This document shows, piece after piece, positions 1 to 5,330 of a DNA stretch of 5,855 bases. Source of the stretch: Flavobacteriales bacterium. GTDB taxonomy: Bacteria > Bacteroidota > Bacteroidia > Flavobacteriales > Flavobacteriaceae. A program made the translations under genes and the position numbers. Below the pieces are notes generated by a model. It did not search any database. It had not been told where the DNA came from and was given only the letters and a program-made list of their open reading frames with translations. The DNA lies in the NCBI GenBank assembly GCA_003229235.1, contig QIIH01000368.1:1-5855 (forward strand). The letters are read 5' to 3'. Numbering within the stretch: the first letter of the stretch is position 1; every line of letters starts with the position of its first letter.

Positions 1-61
1 CTGTAAACAAATCTTAGGTCGAACTCAGGTTTATATGGTAACCGTCTATTATGATTACTTT

Positions 62-69
62 TACATTTA
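62..69 (+). promoter_or_regulatory. Possible -7 promoter element of the PhoD-like gene
   Basis: The octamer TACATTTA matches the Bacteroidota -7 consensus TAnnTTTG at all fixed positions except the last (A for G). It lies 23 nt upstream of the ATG at 93. I see no convincing TTG/TTTG -33 element at the usual 17-23 nt spacing, so this is a weak call. Bases 1-92 otherwise hold no recognisable gene. Confidence 0.22.
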
Positions 70-92
70 ATTAACGCTTTAGTATTAAAACT

Positions 93-1154
93 ATGAAAAG
101 AGCTCTATTAGGATTATTTACAATAACAATTATCGTTTTTAGTTGCAAAACAACACCTAAAAATGAAAATCAGATTGATCCTGTCTCACAGAGCGATCAA
201 CAAAGTGAAAGTTCTGAGTTTACTATAGTCTTTGCAAGCTGTAATGATCAAGATAGAGAGCAACTGTTGTGGCAACCTATAATCGATCACAATCCAGATG
301 TCTTTATCTGGGGCGGTGATAATATCTATGCCGACACAGATGATATGGCAAAAATGCAAGCCGACTATAATAAGCAAAATCAAAACCCCGATTATGTAGC
401 ACTAAAACTAACCACTCCAGTGATTGGTACTTGGGATGATCACGATTATGGTGTAAATGACGGTGGTGTTGAATGGGGCTTAAAAAAAGAAGCGCAAGAA
501 TTGTTTTGGGATTTTCTTGATGTAGATGCAAACGACCCGTTGAGAGCGCAAGAAGGAGTTTATCATAAAAAAGAATATAAAACAGCTGCGGGGAGTGTTC
601 AGATTTTGCTTTTAGATACTAGAAGCTTTCGCACAGGTTTGCTAGAAAACGAAGATCCAGACCAAAGGTATAAACCATGGCCAAAAGGCCATGACGGTTC
701 GGTTTTAGGTGCTACTCAATGGGAATGGTTACAGACACAATTGCAAGATAATACGTACGATTTTACCATAATTGTTACAAGTATTCAGTTTTTAAGTGGC
801 GATCATGGCTACGAAAAATGGGATCATTTTCCTGATGAGGTTGCAAAAATGTACAGCACCTTAAAAAATGCTAAGGCACCAAATATTTTTATGCTATCTG
901 GCGACAGACACCATGCCGAATTGCAACTTAATAAAGACGCGGGCCTTGGTTATCCGTTAGTAGAGTTAACCTCTAGTGGGCTAACACATACGTATCCTGG
1001 CGACCCTTTGGAGCCCAATCCTTATAGAGTAGGAGAGGGAACAAAGGAGCTCAACTTTAGTGTTATCAAGCTTGACTTTGAAAACAAGAAAGTCACTTTA
1101 GAAATTCGAGGCAAAGACAATTATTTGTTCGAGCAAATGTCACAACAGTATTAA
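93..1154 (+). CDS. PhoD-like metallophosphatase, predicted lipoprotein
   Basis: This 353-aa protein is probably an exported phosphomonoesterase or phosphodiesterase of the alkaline phosphatase D (PhoD-like, calcineurin-type metallophosphatase) family. The N-terminus is a lipoprotein signal: Lys-Arg, a hydrophobic stretch to about residue 16, and the lipobox VFSC with the lipidated Cys at 18. Residues 19-42 are a polar linker. The catalytic domain starts near 43 (FTIVFASC). Its metal-site blocks are GGDNIYAD (74-81), WDDHDYG (114-120), LLLDTRSFR (172-180) and LSGDRHHAEL (268-277), followed by a TSSGLTHT segment near 300. The Asp, Asn and His residues of these blocks are those expected to hold the dinuclear metal centre. 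It is likely anchored in the envelope facing the periplasm or cell surface. The substrate cannot be told from sequence. A hairpin-forming repeat lies inside the gene at 676-693. The start is the first Met giving a complete signal peptide. ndk follows on the same strand but has its own promoter. Confidence 0.88.
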   Translation: MKRALLGLFTITIIVFSCKTTPKNENQIDPVSQSDQQSESSEFTIVFASCNDQDREQLLWQPIIDHNPDVFIWGGDNIYADTDDMAKMQADYNKQNQNPDYVALKLTTPVIGTWDDHDYGVNDGGVEWGLKKEAQELFWDFLDVDANDPLRAQEGVYHKKEYKTAAGSVQILLLDTRSFRTGLLENEDPDQRYKPWPKGHDGSVLGATQWEWLQTQLQDNTYDFTIIVTSIQFLSGDHGYEKWDHFPDEVAKMYSTLKNAKAPNIFMLSGDRHHAELQLNKDAGLGYPLVELTSSGLTHTYPGDPLEPNPYRVGEGTKELNFSVIKLDFENKKVTLEIRGKDNYLFEQMSQQY

Positions 1155-1164
1155 ACATTCAAAT

Positions 1165-1199
1165 TTTGATGTTTATAAATTAGCAAAATTGTATTTTTG
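1165..1199 (+). promoter_or_regulatory. ndk promoter (Bacteroidota -33/-7 type)
   Basis: TATTTTTG at 1192-1199 is a perfect match to the Bacteroidota -7 consensus TAnnTTTG. TTTG at 1165-1168 fits the -33 element, with a 23-nt spacer at the long end of the range known for Flavobacterium. Transcription would start near 1205-1208, leaving a short leader of about 12-15 nt before the ATG at 1220. The same 9-mer, TATTTTTGC, precedes the TPR gene at 3605. Confidence 0.65.
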
Positions 1200-1219
1200 C
1201 AAAAATTTTTTGAAACACG

Positions 1220-1618
1220 ATGAGAACAGACAGAACGTTTACCATGCTTAAGCCAGACTCCGTAGAAAAAGGAAATGTTGGCGTAATTATAGAAAAAATA
1301 ACCGCTGCTGGTTTTAGAGTCGTTGCTATGAAGCTTACTCAGATGACCAATGCCGATGCTGAGGCTTTTTACGCAATTCACAACGAACGTCCATTCTTTG
1401 GTGAGTTAGTTGAGTATATGACTCGTGGCCCAATTGTTTCGGCTATCTTAGAAAAAGAGAATGCCGTTGCCGATTTTAGAACCCTAGTCGGAGCGACTAA
1501 TCCAGAAGAAGCTGCAGAAGGGACTATCCGTAAGTTATATGCTGAGTACGGTAGTGATAGCGATGAGAATGCAGCTATCGAAGGTGCATTCCATTTTTCA
1601 GGAAGAGAGATGTTTTAA
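1220..1618 (+). CDS. ndk: Nucleoside diphosphate kinase lacking the catalytic-His segment, probably inactive
   Basis: NDP kinase passes the gamma-phosphate of ATP, through a phospho-histidine intermediate, to other (d)NDPs and so supplies (d)NTPs in the cytoplasm. This 132-aa protein is clearly Ndk: RTFTMLKPD with the nucleotide-binding Lys11, Tyr51 and His54 in [35 protein letters not shown] with Arg87 and Thr93, and GTIRKLYAE with Arg104. After Glu109 the family normally reads S-I-G-x-N-A-V-H-G-S-D-S, with the catalytic His near residue 117. Here the order is Glu109-Tyr110-Gly111-Ser112-Asp113-Ser114. Seven residues are missing net, including the catalytic His and the ribose-contacting Asn. 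The remaining [12 protein letters not shown] tail is in frame and normal. The Tyr codon TAC (1547-1549) looks like the T of a Ser TCN codon joined to the AC of His CAC, as a 21-nt deletion would give. The usual Bacteroidota length, from memory about 139 aa, minus 7 equals 132. Family assignment is near certain; loss of kinase activity is inferred. The gene has its own promoter and ends at a strong terminator. Confidence 0.93.
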   Translation: MRTDRTFTMLKPDSVEKGNVGVIIEKITAAGFRVVAMKLTQMTNADAEAFYAIHNERPFFGELVEYMTRGPIVSAILEKENAVADFRTLVGATNPEEAAEGTIRKLYAEYGSDSDENAAIEGAFHFSGREMF

Positions 1619-1631
1619 ACACATCTAGACC

Positions 1632-1668
1632 AAATAAAAAAACCCGCATTTAGCGGGTTTTTTTATTT
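1632..1668. terminator. Bidirectional intrinsic terminator between ndk and the recF operon
   Basis: AAATAAAAAAACCCGC (1632-1647) and GCGGGTTTTTTTATTT (1653-1668) are perfect reverse complements around the 5-nt loop ATTTA, a 16-bp stem. The GC core CCCGC/GCGGG is followed by seven Ts on the plus strand. The seven As on the other side give a matching U-tract for minus-strand transcription. It therefore serves both ndk (stop at 1616-1618) and the converging DUF721 gene. The distal arm overlaps the DUF721 stop codon and its last Lys codon. Confidence 0.93.
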
Positions 1669-1959
1669 TAAATTAATTTTTTTAATTAGTGGTTTTCCCA
1701 ATTCTTCGTTGAGCATATCGATTATTTTTTGCTTGCCATAACTCAATTCTTCCCTGAGTACAGAAGAGCTTAACGTTACATACAATGTGTTGCGCTCTAG
1801 GTAAATTTGAGTAGTATATTTTGCAATCGCTACGCCCATCATTTGGTTCCAAGCATTGCGCACAGCAACCTTATCCAGACCTTTTTCAAGTTTTCCGGAT
1901 TGAATAAAATTCTTTAGAATCGAACCTATAGGTTGCTCATCTCGTTGCCGTTTACTCAT
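1663..1959 (-). CDS. DUF721 (DciA-like) protein
   Basis: This 98-aa protein belongs to the DUF721 family, whose best-studied member, DciA, loads the replicative helicase DnaB in bacteria without DnaC or DnaI. Family features are visible: an N-terminal helix with IGSILKNFIQ (11-20); VRNAWNQMMG (33-42) with the conserved Trp37; a beta region TTQIYLERNTLYVTLSSS (49-66) matching the usual 'gtLtV.v.s' pattern; REEL (69-72); and a final helix with IDMLNEELG (80-88). It has no signal peptide or membrane segment, so it is cytoplasmic. The ATG overlaps the stop of the preceding lipoprotein gene by one base (TAATG), which suggests coupled translation. It is the last gene of the recF operon, and its stop codon lies inside the shared terminator. 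Linkage of a DUF721 gene to recF also occurs in Actinobacteria, supporting a replication or repair role. The family call is firm; the helicase-loader role is inferred. Confidence 0.85.
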   Translation of the reverse strand: MSKRQRDEQPIGSILKNFIQSGKLEKGLDKVAVRNAWNQMMGVAIAKYTTQIYLERNTLYVTLSSSVLREELSYGKQKIIDMLNEELGKPLIKKINLK

Positions 1960-2378
1960 TAATTGTCTATGTTTATTTGGCGATTAAACCGCTTGTATTT
2001 ATATAAAACACCTTCTTTGTTCTGAACCACCAACAAGCTATCTTTTGCAGTAATAACAGTCTCTTGCCAGCTGTCAAATGGCGTTTTGTAGTACAATACC
2101 AAACCGTCGTTTGTATACATAAAAGTAAAGCTTTCTTGCGACTTGGTCGAATAATATGTGCCTCGTAAGTTGGGCGCTAATTTTTTTCTAATTCCGATAC
2201 TGTCACTAATCGAAATAAAGTCTATCGTAGTATTAACTGTAAACTCTTTTTTACTTCCATCAGAAAATTCTACTTGTGAAATTTCCCAATAACCAGCGAG
2301 GTTTTTTAACTGCTGCTCCCCATTTGGGTTAGAACAAGCAAAAAGCAAAGTGACTAATAACAAGATCGAATACCTCAT
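1959..2378 (-). CDS. Small lipocalin-like predicted lipoprotein
   Basis: This 139-aa protein starts with a short lipoprotein signal: Arg2, the hydrophobic run ILLLVTLL, and the lipobox LFAC with Cys15 as the lipidation site. After a polar linker, residues 28-34 read AGYWEIS, the Gly-x-Trp motif that opens lipocalin-like beta barrels. The rest is a series of short predicted beta strands with polar turns (for example 82-98, and 123-131 ending YKYKRF), which fits a single barrel of about 110 residues. It is probably anchored in the envelope facing the periplasm. The ligand is unknown and I see no catalytic motif. The start overlaps the recF stop as ATGA, and the stop overlaps the next start as TAATG, so it is embedded in the operon between two DNA-metabolism genes. 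The lipoprotein call is good; the lipocalin fold is moderately likely. Confidence 0.75.
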   Translation of the reverse strand: MRYSILLLVTLLFACSNPNGEQQLKNLAGYWEISQVEFSDGSKKEFTVNTTIDFISISDSIGIRKKLAPNLRGTYYSTKSQESFTFMYTNDGLVLYYKTPFDSWQETVITAKDSLLVVQNKEGVLYKYKRFNRQINIDN

Positions 2379-3454
2379 AACGAAAACATTTTATACGATT
2401 GATGTACTCTCGAAATAACCTCTTCTGTTCTTTCTGGATGGGTGTCGCTTAAAAATATTTGACCAAAATCTTCTTGTTCTACCAAAGATAAAAGCTGCTC
2501 TACCCGTTGTTCGTCCAGCTTGTCAAAAATATCATCTAACAACAAAATCGGATCTTCTGAGGCTTGTTTTTTTACAAAGTCGAATTGTGCCAACTTTAAG
2601 GCAATCAAAAATGATTTTTGCTGCCCTTGCGAGCCAAACTTCTTAATTGGGTGCCCATCGATGGTTAGTTGAAGATCGTCTTTATGAATCCCCTGTGAGG
2701 TGTATTGCAAGATGCGATCCTTTTGAATATTGTTTTTAAATAGTCTTTCAAGATCTGAGTTTTCTAACTGACTACTATAGACAACAGCGACCTCTTCGTT
2801 ATCGCTGCTAATAGTTTTATAACGCTTTTCGAAAATAGGAGCAAAAGTCGTGATAAACTCTTTTCGTTTTTCGTGAATTTGAGTGCCTAAACTGGTGAGT
2901 TGTACATTGTAAACCTCAATAGTATCAGGATTAAACGTACTGTTTAGAGCAAAGTATTTTAAAAGAGAATTGCGCTGGCTAAGCGTACGATTATAGTCGA
3001 TTAGGTTTTTAAGATAGAGAGAATCGCTTTGTGAAATAACACCATCAATAAATTTTCGACGTTTCTCACTGCCCTCAATAATAAGGTCTCTATCTGCCGG
3101 CGAAATTATTACCAACGGAATAAAACCAATGTGATCTGCCAAGCGATCGTACCCTTTTGCATTGCGTTTAATGAGCTTCTTTTGCCCTTTTTTTACACTG
3201 ACTAAAATCTTCTCTTGCTTCTCGTTTTTTAGATATTTACCATCCAGTACAAAGAAGTCTTTGCCGTGTTGAATATTCTGACTTGTAACCGGATTAAAAT
3301 AGCTTTTGCCGAACGACAAATGATAAATTGCATCCAGAACATTGGTCTTACCAACCCCATTATTGCCTACAAAGCAATTTATTTTTGAATCGAATTCGAA
3401 TTGAATTCCTTCAAAGTTTTTGTAATTAACTAGAGATAAAGATGTTAGAATCAT
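2375..3454 (-). CDS. recF: DNA replication and repair protein RecF
   Basis: RecF is an SMC/ABC-type ATPase that works with RecO and RecR to load RecA at single-strand gaps behind SSB. The 359-aa length is normal. The N-terminus is typical (LSLVNYKNF, 6-14), followed by Walker A GNNGVGKT (30-37), [13 protein letters not shown], the conserved block [22 protein letters not shown], and [13 protein letters not shown]. Late in the protein come [10 protein letters not shown], the ABC signature FGSQGQQKS (near 273-281), Walker [14 protein letters not shown] (near 302-314) and the His switch SDTHPE (near 336-341). All ATPase motifs are intact. It is the first gene of a three-gene minus-strand operon and its stop codon overlaps the start of the lipoprotein gene. 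The start is the first Met before the conserved N-terminus. Its promoter must lie in the 150-nt divergent gap at 3455-3604; the best -7 candidate is TATTTTTA, the complement of 3533-3540, with no clear -33 element. Confidence 0.97.
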   Translation of the reverse strand: MILTSLSLVNYKNFEGIQFEFDSKINCFVGNNGVGKTNVLDAIYHLSFGKSYFNPVTSQNIQHGKDFFVLDGKYLKNEKQEKILVSVKKGQKKLIKRNAKGYDRLADHIGFIPLVIISPADRDLIIEGSEKRRKFIDGVISQSDSLYLKNLIDYNRTLSQRNSLLKYFALNSTFNPDTIEVYNVQLTSLGTQIHEKRKEFITTFAPIFEKRYKTISSDNEEVAVVYSSQLENSDLERLFKNNIQKDRILQYTSQGIHKDDLQLTIDGHPIKKFGSQGQQKSFLIALKLAQFDFVKKQASEDPILLLDDIFDKLDEQRVEQLLSLVEQEDFGQIFLSDTHPERTEEVISRVHQSYKMFSL

Positions 3455-3463
3455 TGGGTGTTA

Positions 3464-3476
3464 CAAAAGCCTTTTG
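3464..3476. repeat. Short palindrome just upstream of recF
   Basis: CAAAAG-C-CTTTTG is a perfect 6-bp inverted repeat with a one-base centre, lying 10-22 nt upstream of the recF start. It overlaps a second small stem, AAGCC (3467-3471) with GGCTT (3477-3481). It would be in the recF leader and could be an operator or a weak leader hairpin, but palindromes this short often occur by chance. Confidence 0.25.
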
Positions 3477-3554
3477 GGCTTGGATTGCTAAAAAACGCCG
3501 CAAACGCAGACTATAAGCGACTGCAAATTATCTAAAAATAACGAATAAATTCTC

Positions 3555-3584
3555 TTTAAAATTCTAATAAAAATTTTATTTTTG
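3555..3584 (+). promoter_or_regulatory. Promoter of the TPR-ribH transcription unit
   Basis: TATTTTTG at 3577-3584 is a perfect Bacteroidota -7 element (TAnnTTTG), ending 20 nt before the ATG at 3605. TTTA at 3555-3558, 18 nt upstream, is a one-mismatch -33 element. The expected transcription start is near 3590-3593, giving a leader of about 12-15 nt. The gap 3455-3604 is divergent, with recF leaving on the other strand. Confidence 0.6.
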
Positions 3585-3604
3585 CCCCTCAATTAAACAA
3601 GACT

Positions 3605-4369
3605 ATGGCAACGTACAAGAAAAGAGGGCAGAAGCCAAAAACCAAAGCAGAAAAACAAGCACAGATAGAAGACAATTCTACAACTGCCGAGGTTTTTAAT
3701 ACTTTGGACGAGAGCGCTTCCCGAACAGAGCAATGGGTTGCTAAAAATCAAAACATAATTTTAGGAGTAATTGGAGCTATTGCAATTGTGGTATTAGGCT
3801 TTTTAGGTTATCAAGAATATATCCAAAAGCCAAATGAGCAAAAAGCGCTGAACGAAATGGTGCAGGCCCAGACTTATTGGGAACAGGCGTTTACTGCTGC
3901 AGATGCAGATTCACTTTATTCACTTTCGTTAAATGGTGGTGGAGGCCAATATGGATTTCTTGAAATTATAGAAAAATACGGCGCTACGGATGCTGGAAAC
4001 CAAGCACAATATTATGCTGGGGTAGCTTACCTTAACATGGGGGATTATCAAAATGCAATAGACCACCTAGATAAGTTTAACAGCGACGACCCAATTGTTG
4101 CACCAAGAGCATCTGCTGCTATTGGTGATGCTTTTAACTCTCTTGGACAAAAAGAACAGGCACTGGAGTATTATTCAAAAGCCGCTAAGATGGCCGATAA
4201 TGAATTTTCTACTCCTCAGAATTTACTTAAAGCTGCCCGTATGGCGTTAGACTTAGGTAAAGCAAGTGAGGCATTGGGATATTTACAACAAATAAAAGAT
4301 TCATATAGCAATTCTGCAGAGGCTAATCAGGCCGAGTTTTACATTGGAATGGCAGAGGCAATGCAATAA
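3605..4369 (+). CDS. Membrane-anchored tetratricopeptide-repeat protein (YfgM-like)
   Basis: This 254-aa protein has a basic, charged cytoplasmic N-terminus (residues 1-50, with many Lys, Arg and Gln), one transmembrane helix at about 51-68 (IILGVIGAIAIVVLGFLGY), and a C-terminal domain expected outside the membrane. That domain carries at least three TPR-like helix pairs: about 133-158 (AQYYAGVAYLNMGDYQNAIDHL), 167-196 (ASAAIGDAFNSLGQKEQALEYY) and 203-235 (AARMALDLGKASEALGYL). The layout matches YfgM-type proteins, which in E. coli bind the SecYEG translocon and periplasmic chaperones; whether this one does is unknown. TPR domains bind proteins, so a scaffold or chaperone role in the envelope is the safest reading. 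It is the first gene after a good promoter and its stop is only 2 nt from ribH, so the two are co-transcribed. Confidence 0.82.
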   Translation: MATYKKRGQKPKTKAEKQAQIEDNSTTAEVFNTLDESASRTEQWVAKNQNIILGVIGAIAIVVLGFLGYQEYIQKPNEQKALNEMVQAQTYWEQAFTAADADSLYSLSLNGGGGQYGFLEIIEKYGATDAGNQAQYYAGVAYLNMGDYQNAIDHLDKFNSDDPIVAPRASAAIGDAFNSLGQKEQALEYYSKAAKMADNEFSTPQNLLKAARMALDLGKASEALGYLQQIKDSYSNSAEANQAEFYIGMAEAMQ

Positions 4370-4371
4370 AA

Positions 4372-4869
4372 ATGGCTACGGCAAATAAAAATCTTTCGTC
4401 TTACGACAAAAACAAAATCCCAAACGCAAAGAATATGCGCTTTGGGATTGTTGTTTCTGAATGGAATCATTCTATTACAGGAAACTTATTTCAAGGAGCT
4501 TTTGACGCTTTAAAAGATTGCGGTGCTATTAACGACAATATTGTTAGATGGGATGTCCCTGGTAGTTTCGAACTTATTTATGGTTGTAAACGCATGGCGG
4601 AATCTTACGATATGCTTGACGCTATAATCGCTGTGGGATCTGTAATTGAGGGCGAAACCAAACACTTCGATTTTGTATGCGAGGCTGTATCCCAAGGCAT
4701 TAAAGACTTAAATGTCTTAGGGAAAATCCCTGTGATCTTTTGTGTGCTTACAGATCACAATATTGAGCAGTCTATTGCTCGTAGTGGTGGAACGCTTGGC
4801 AATAAGGGTACAGAGGCTGCCATTGCGGCAATACAAATGGCCCAGTTACGGTTAGATTCTACCTTTTAA
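4372..4869 (+). CDS. ribH: 6,7-dimethyl-8-ribityllumazine synthase
   Basis: RibH condenses 5-amino-6-ribitylaminouracil with 3,4-dihydroxy-2-butanone 4-phosphate to give 6,7-dimethyl-8-ribityllumazine, the direct precursor of riboflavin. The 165-aa sequence has all the key blocks: FGIVVSEWNHSIT (24-36), where Trp31 is the aromatic residue that stacks on the substrate; VPGSFELI (62-69); AVGSVIEGETKHFDFV (87-102) with the catalytic His98; and IEQSIARSGGTLGNKGTEAA (131-150) with Arg137 and Lys145 at the phosphate side. Family members assemble into pentamers or 60-mer shells. The start at 4372 lies 2 nt after the TPR stop. It gives a polar N-terminal extension of about 20 residues that is usual in Bacteroidota RibH, so I prefer it to the internal Met22. 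There are no other riboflavin genes here, and I see no FMN riboswitch upstream. Confidence 0.97.
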   Translation: MATANKNLSSYDKNKIPNAKNMRFGIVVSEWNHSITGNLFQGAFDALKDCGAINDNIVRWDVPGSFELIYGCKRMAESYDMLDAIIAVGSVIEGETKHFDFVCEAVSQGIKDLNVLGKIPVIFCVLTDHNIEQSIARSGGTLGNKGTEAAIAAIQMAQLRLDSTF

Positions 4870-4897
4870 CTGGATGGCATTGTTTTTGTTTTGTTAA

Positions 4898-4915
4898 AGG
4901 AAGAAATAACTTCCT
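4898..4915. repeat. Small hairpin downstream of ribH
   Basis: AGGAAG (4898-4903) and CTTCCT (4910-4915) form a perfect 6-bp stem around AAATAA, 29 nt after the ribH stop. No T-tract follows on the plus strand, so it is not a standard intrinsic terminator. It may be a transcript-end or stability hairpin, or chance. It lies in the 164-nt gap between ribH and the small membrane-protein gene. Confidence 0.3.
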
Positions 4916-4978
4916 AAACTCTGGTATTTTGAGTAAATTTAACAACTGTTCTAAAGTTAATTTTCGGTAACAGATATA

Positions 4979-4995
4979 ACGTTTTCTATAAACGT
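4979..4995. repeat. Inverted repeat upstream of the 98-aa membrane-protein gene
   Basis: ACGTTT (4979-4984) and AAACGT (4990-4995) are perfect 6-bp arms around TCTAT, 39 nt before the ATG at 5034. Outer bases GGTA (4966-4969) and TACC (4999-5002) could extend it as an interrupted stem. It could be an operator or a leader hairpin for the membrane protein-mutL unit. I found no convincing promoter here: TAAATTTA (4934-4941) and TAATTTTC (4958-4965) each match TAnnTTTG except at the last base but lack a well-spaced -33 element. Confidence 0.28.
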
Positions 4996-5033
4996 AGCTA
5001 CCAAATCACTAAGACAGCAAATCGATCGAAGGT

Positions 5034-5330
5034 ATGAATTTCAATCTTTTAAAATACACCAAACAAAACAGACGTTATAACTATACGCCTCGTTATTATA
5101 AAGGCAAAGAAGGTGGTAATATATACGATTTTGGTAATAAGATTGAAAAATCCAGAGATAACTATAATACTGTAGATTTTGGCAACCACTGGCGAGATGC
5201 ACGCAATAGTAGCAGAACTCGTTCTAATCGCGGATTCAACAGAACGATTATATACATCGTCGCAATTTTGGTGTTCTTGTTTTTATGGCTGATCGATTTT
5301 GATTTATCCATTTTTAACAAGCCCCGTTAA
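5034..5330 (+). CDS. Uncharacterised 98-aa single-pass membrane protein upstream of mutL
   Basis: I do not recognise a domain. The N-terminal 70 residues are polar and rich in Arg, Asn and Tyr, with a [20 protein letters not shown] stretch (15-34) that looks conserved rather than random, and a basic run [10 protein letters not shown] (61-70) just before the membrane. One hydrophobic helix follows at about 71-87 ([17 protein letters not shown]) and a short tail ends at 98. By the positive-inside rule the N-terminus is cytoplasmic. Met1 is the only possible start, because an in-frame stop (TAA) lies eight codons upstream. Its stop overlaps the mutL start (TAATG), which argues that it is a real translated gene coupled to mutL. 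Small proteins at this locus may carry riboflavin-synthase-type names because ribH is next door; nothing in the sequence supports that. Confidence 0.78.
   Translation: MNFNLLKYTKQNRRYNYTPRYYKGKEGGNIYDFGNKIEKSRDNYNTVDFGNHWRDARNSSRTRSNRGFNRTIIYIVAILVFLFLWLIDFDLSIFNKPR

Noticed and set aside
2..70. Open frame from the window edge ending in TAA at 68-70, encoding 22 residues, possibly the 3' end of an upstream plus-strand gene
   Set aside because: It is too short to recognise, and an open run of 22 codons is not rare by chance, so I did not call it. It would end 22 nt before the PhoD-like start.
186..531. Minus-strand open frames under the PhoD-like gene
   Set aside because: Antisense to a well-recognised protein and with no family resemblance; shadows of the real gene.
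1183..1205. Palindromes around the ndk -7 element (GCAAAA/TTTTGC and TTTTTGCAAAAA)
   Set aside because: Mostly a by-product of A/T runs around the TTTTTGC promoter core; not enough for an operator call.
1151..1381. Minus-strand open frame across the ndk promoter and 5' part
   Set aside because: Overlaps a firm gene and promoter on the other strand, and its sequence shows no known motif.
1535..1564. Frameshift as an explanation for the missing Ndk motif
   Set aside because: The frame is the same before and after the gap: GTIRKLYAE upstream and [16 protein letters not shown] downstream are both correct, so the loss is a multiple of three.
3388..3410. Repeated GAATT units
   Set aside because: They are codons for the Phe/Glu-rich stretch near residues 15-23 of RecF; coding composition explains them.
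3566..3580. AATAAAA-A-TTTTATT palindrome upstream of the TPR gene
   Set aside because: Pure A/T sequence overlapping the -7 element; low complexity makes it uninformative.
4510..4695. Minus-strand open frame inside ribH
   Set aside because: Antisense to conserved ribH motifs; no independent support.
5028..5033. AAGG as a ribosome binding site for the 98-aa protein
   Set aside because: It ends one base before the ATG, too close to act as a Shine-Dalgarno site, and this phylum rarely relies on one.
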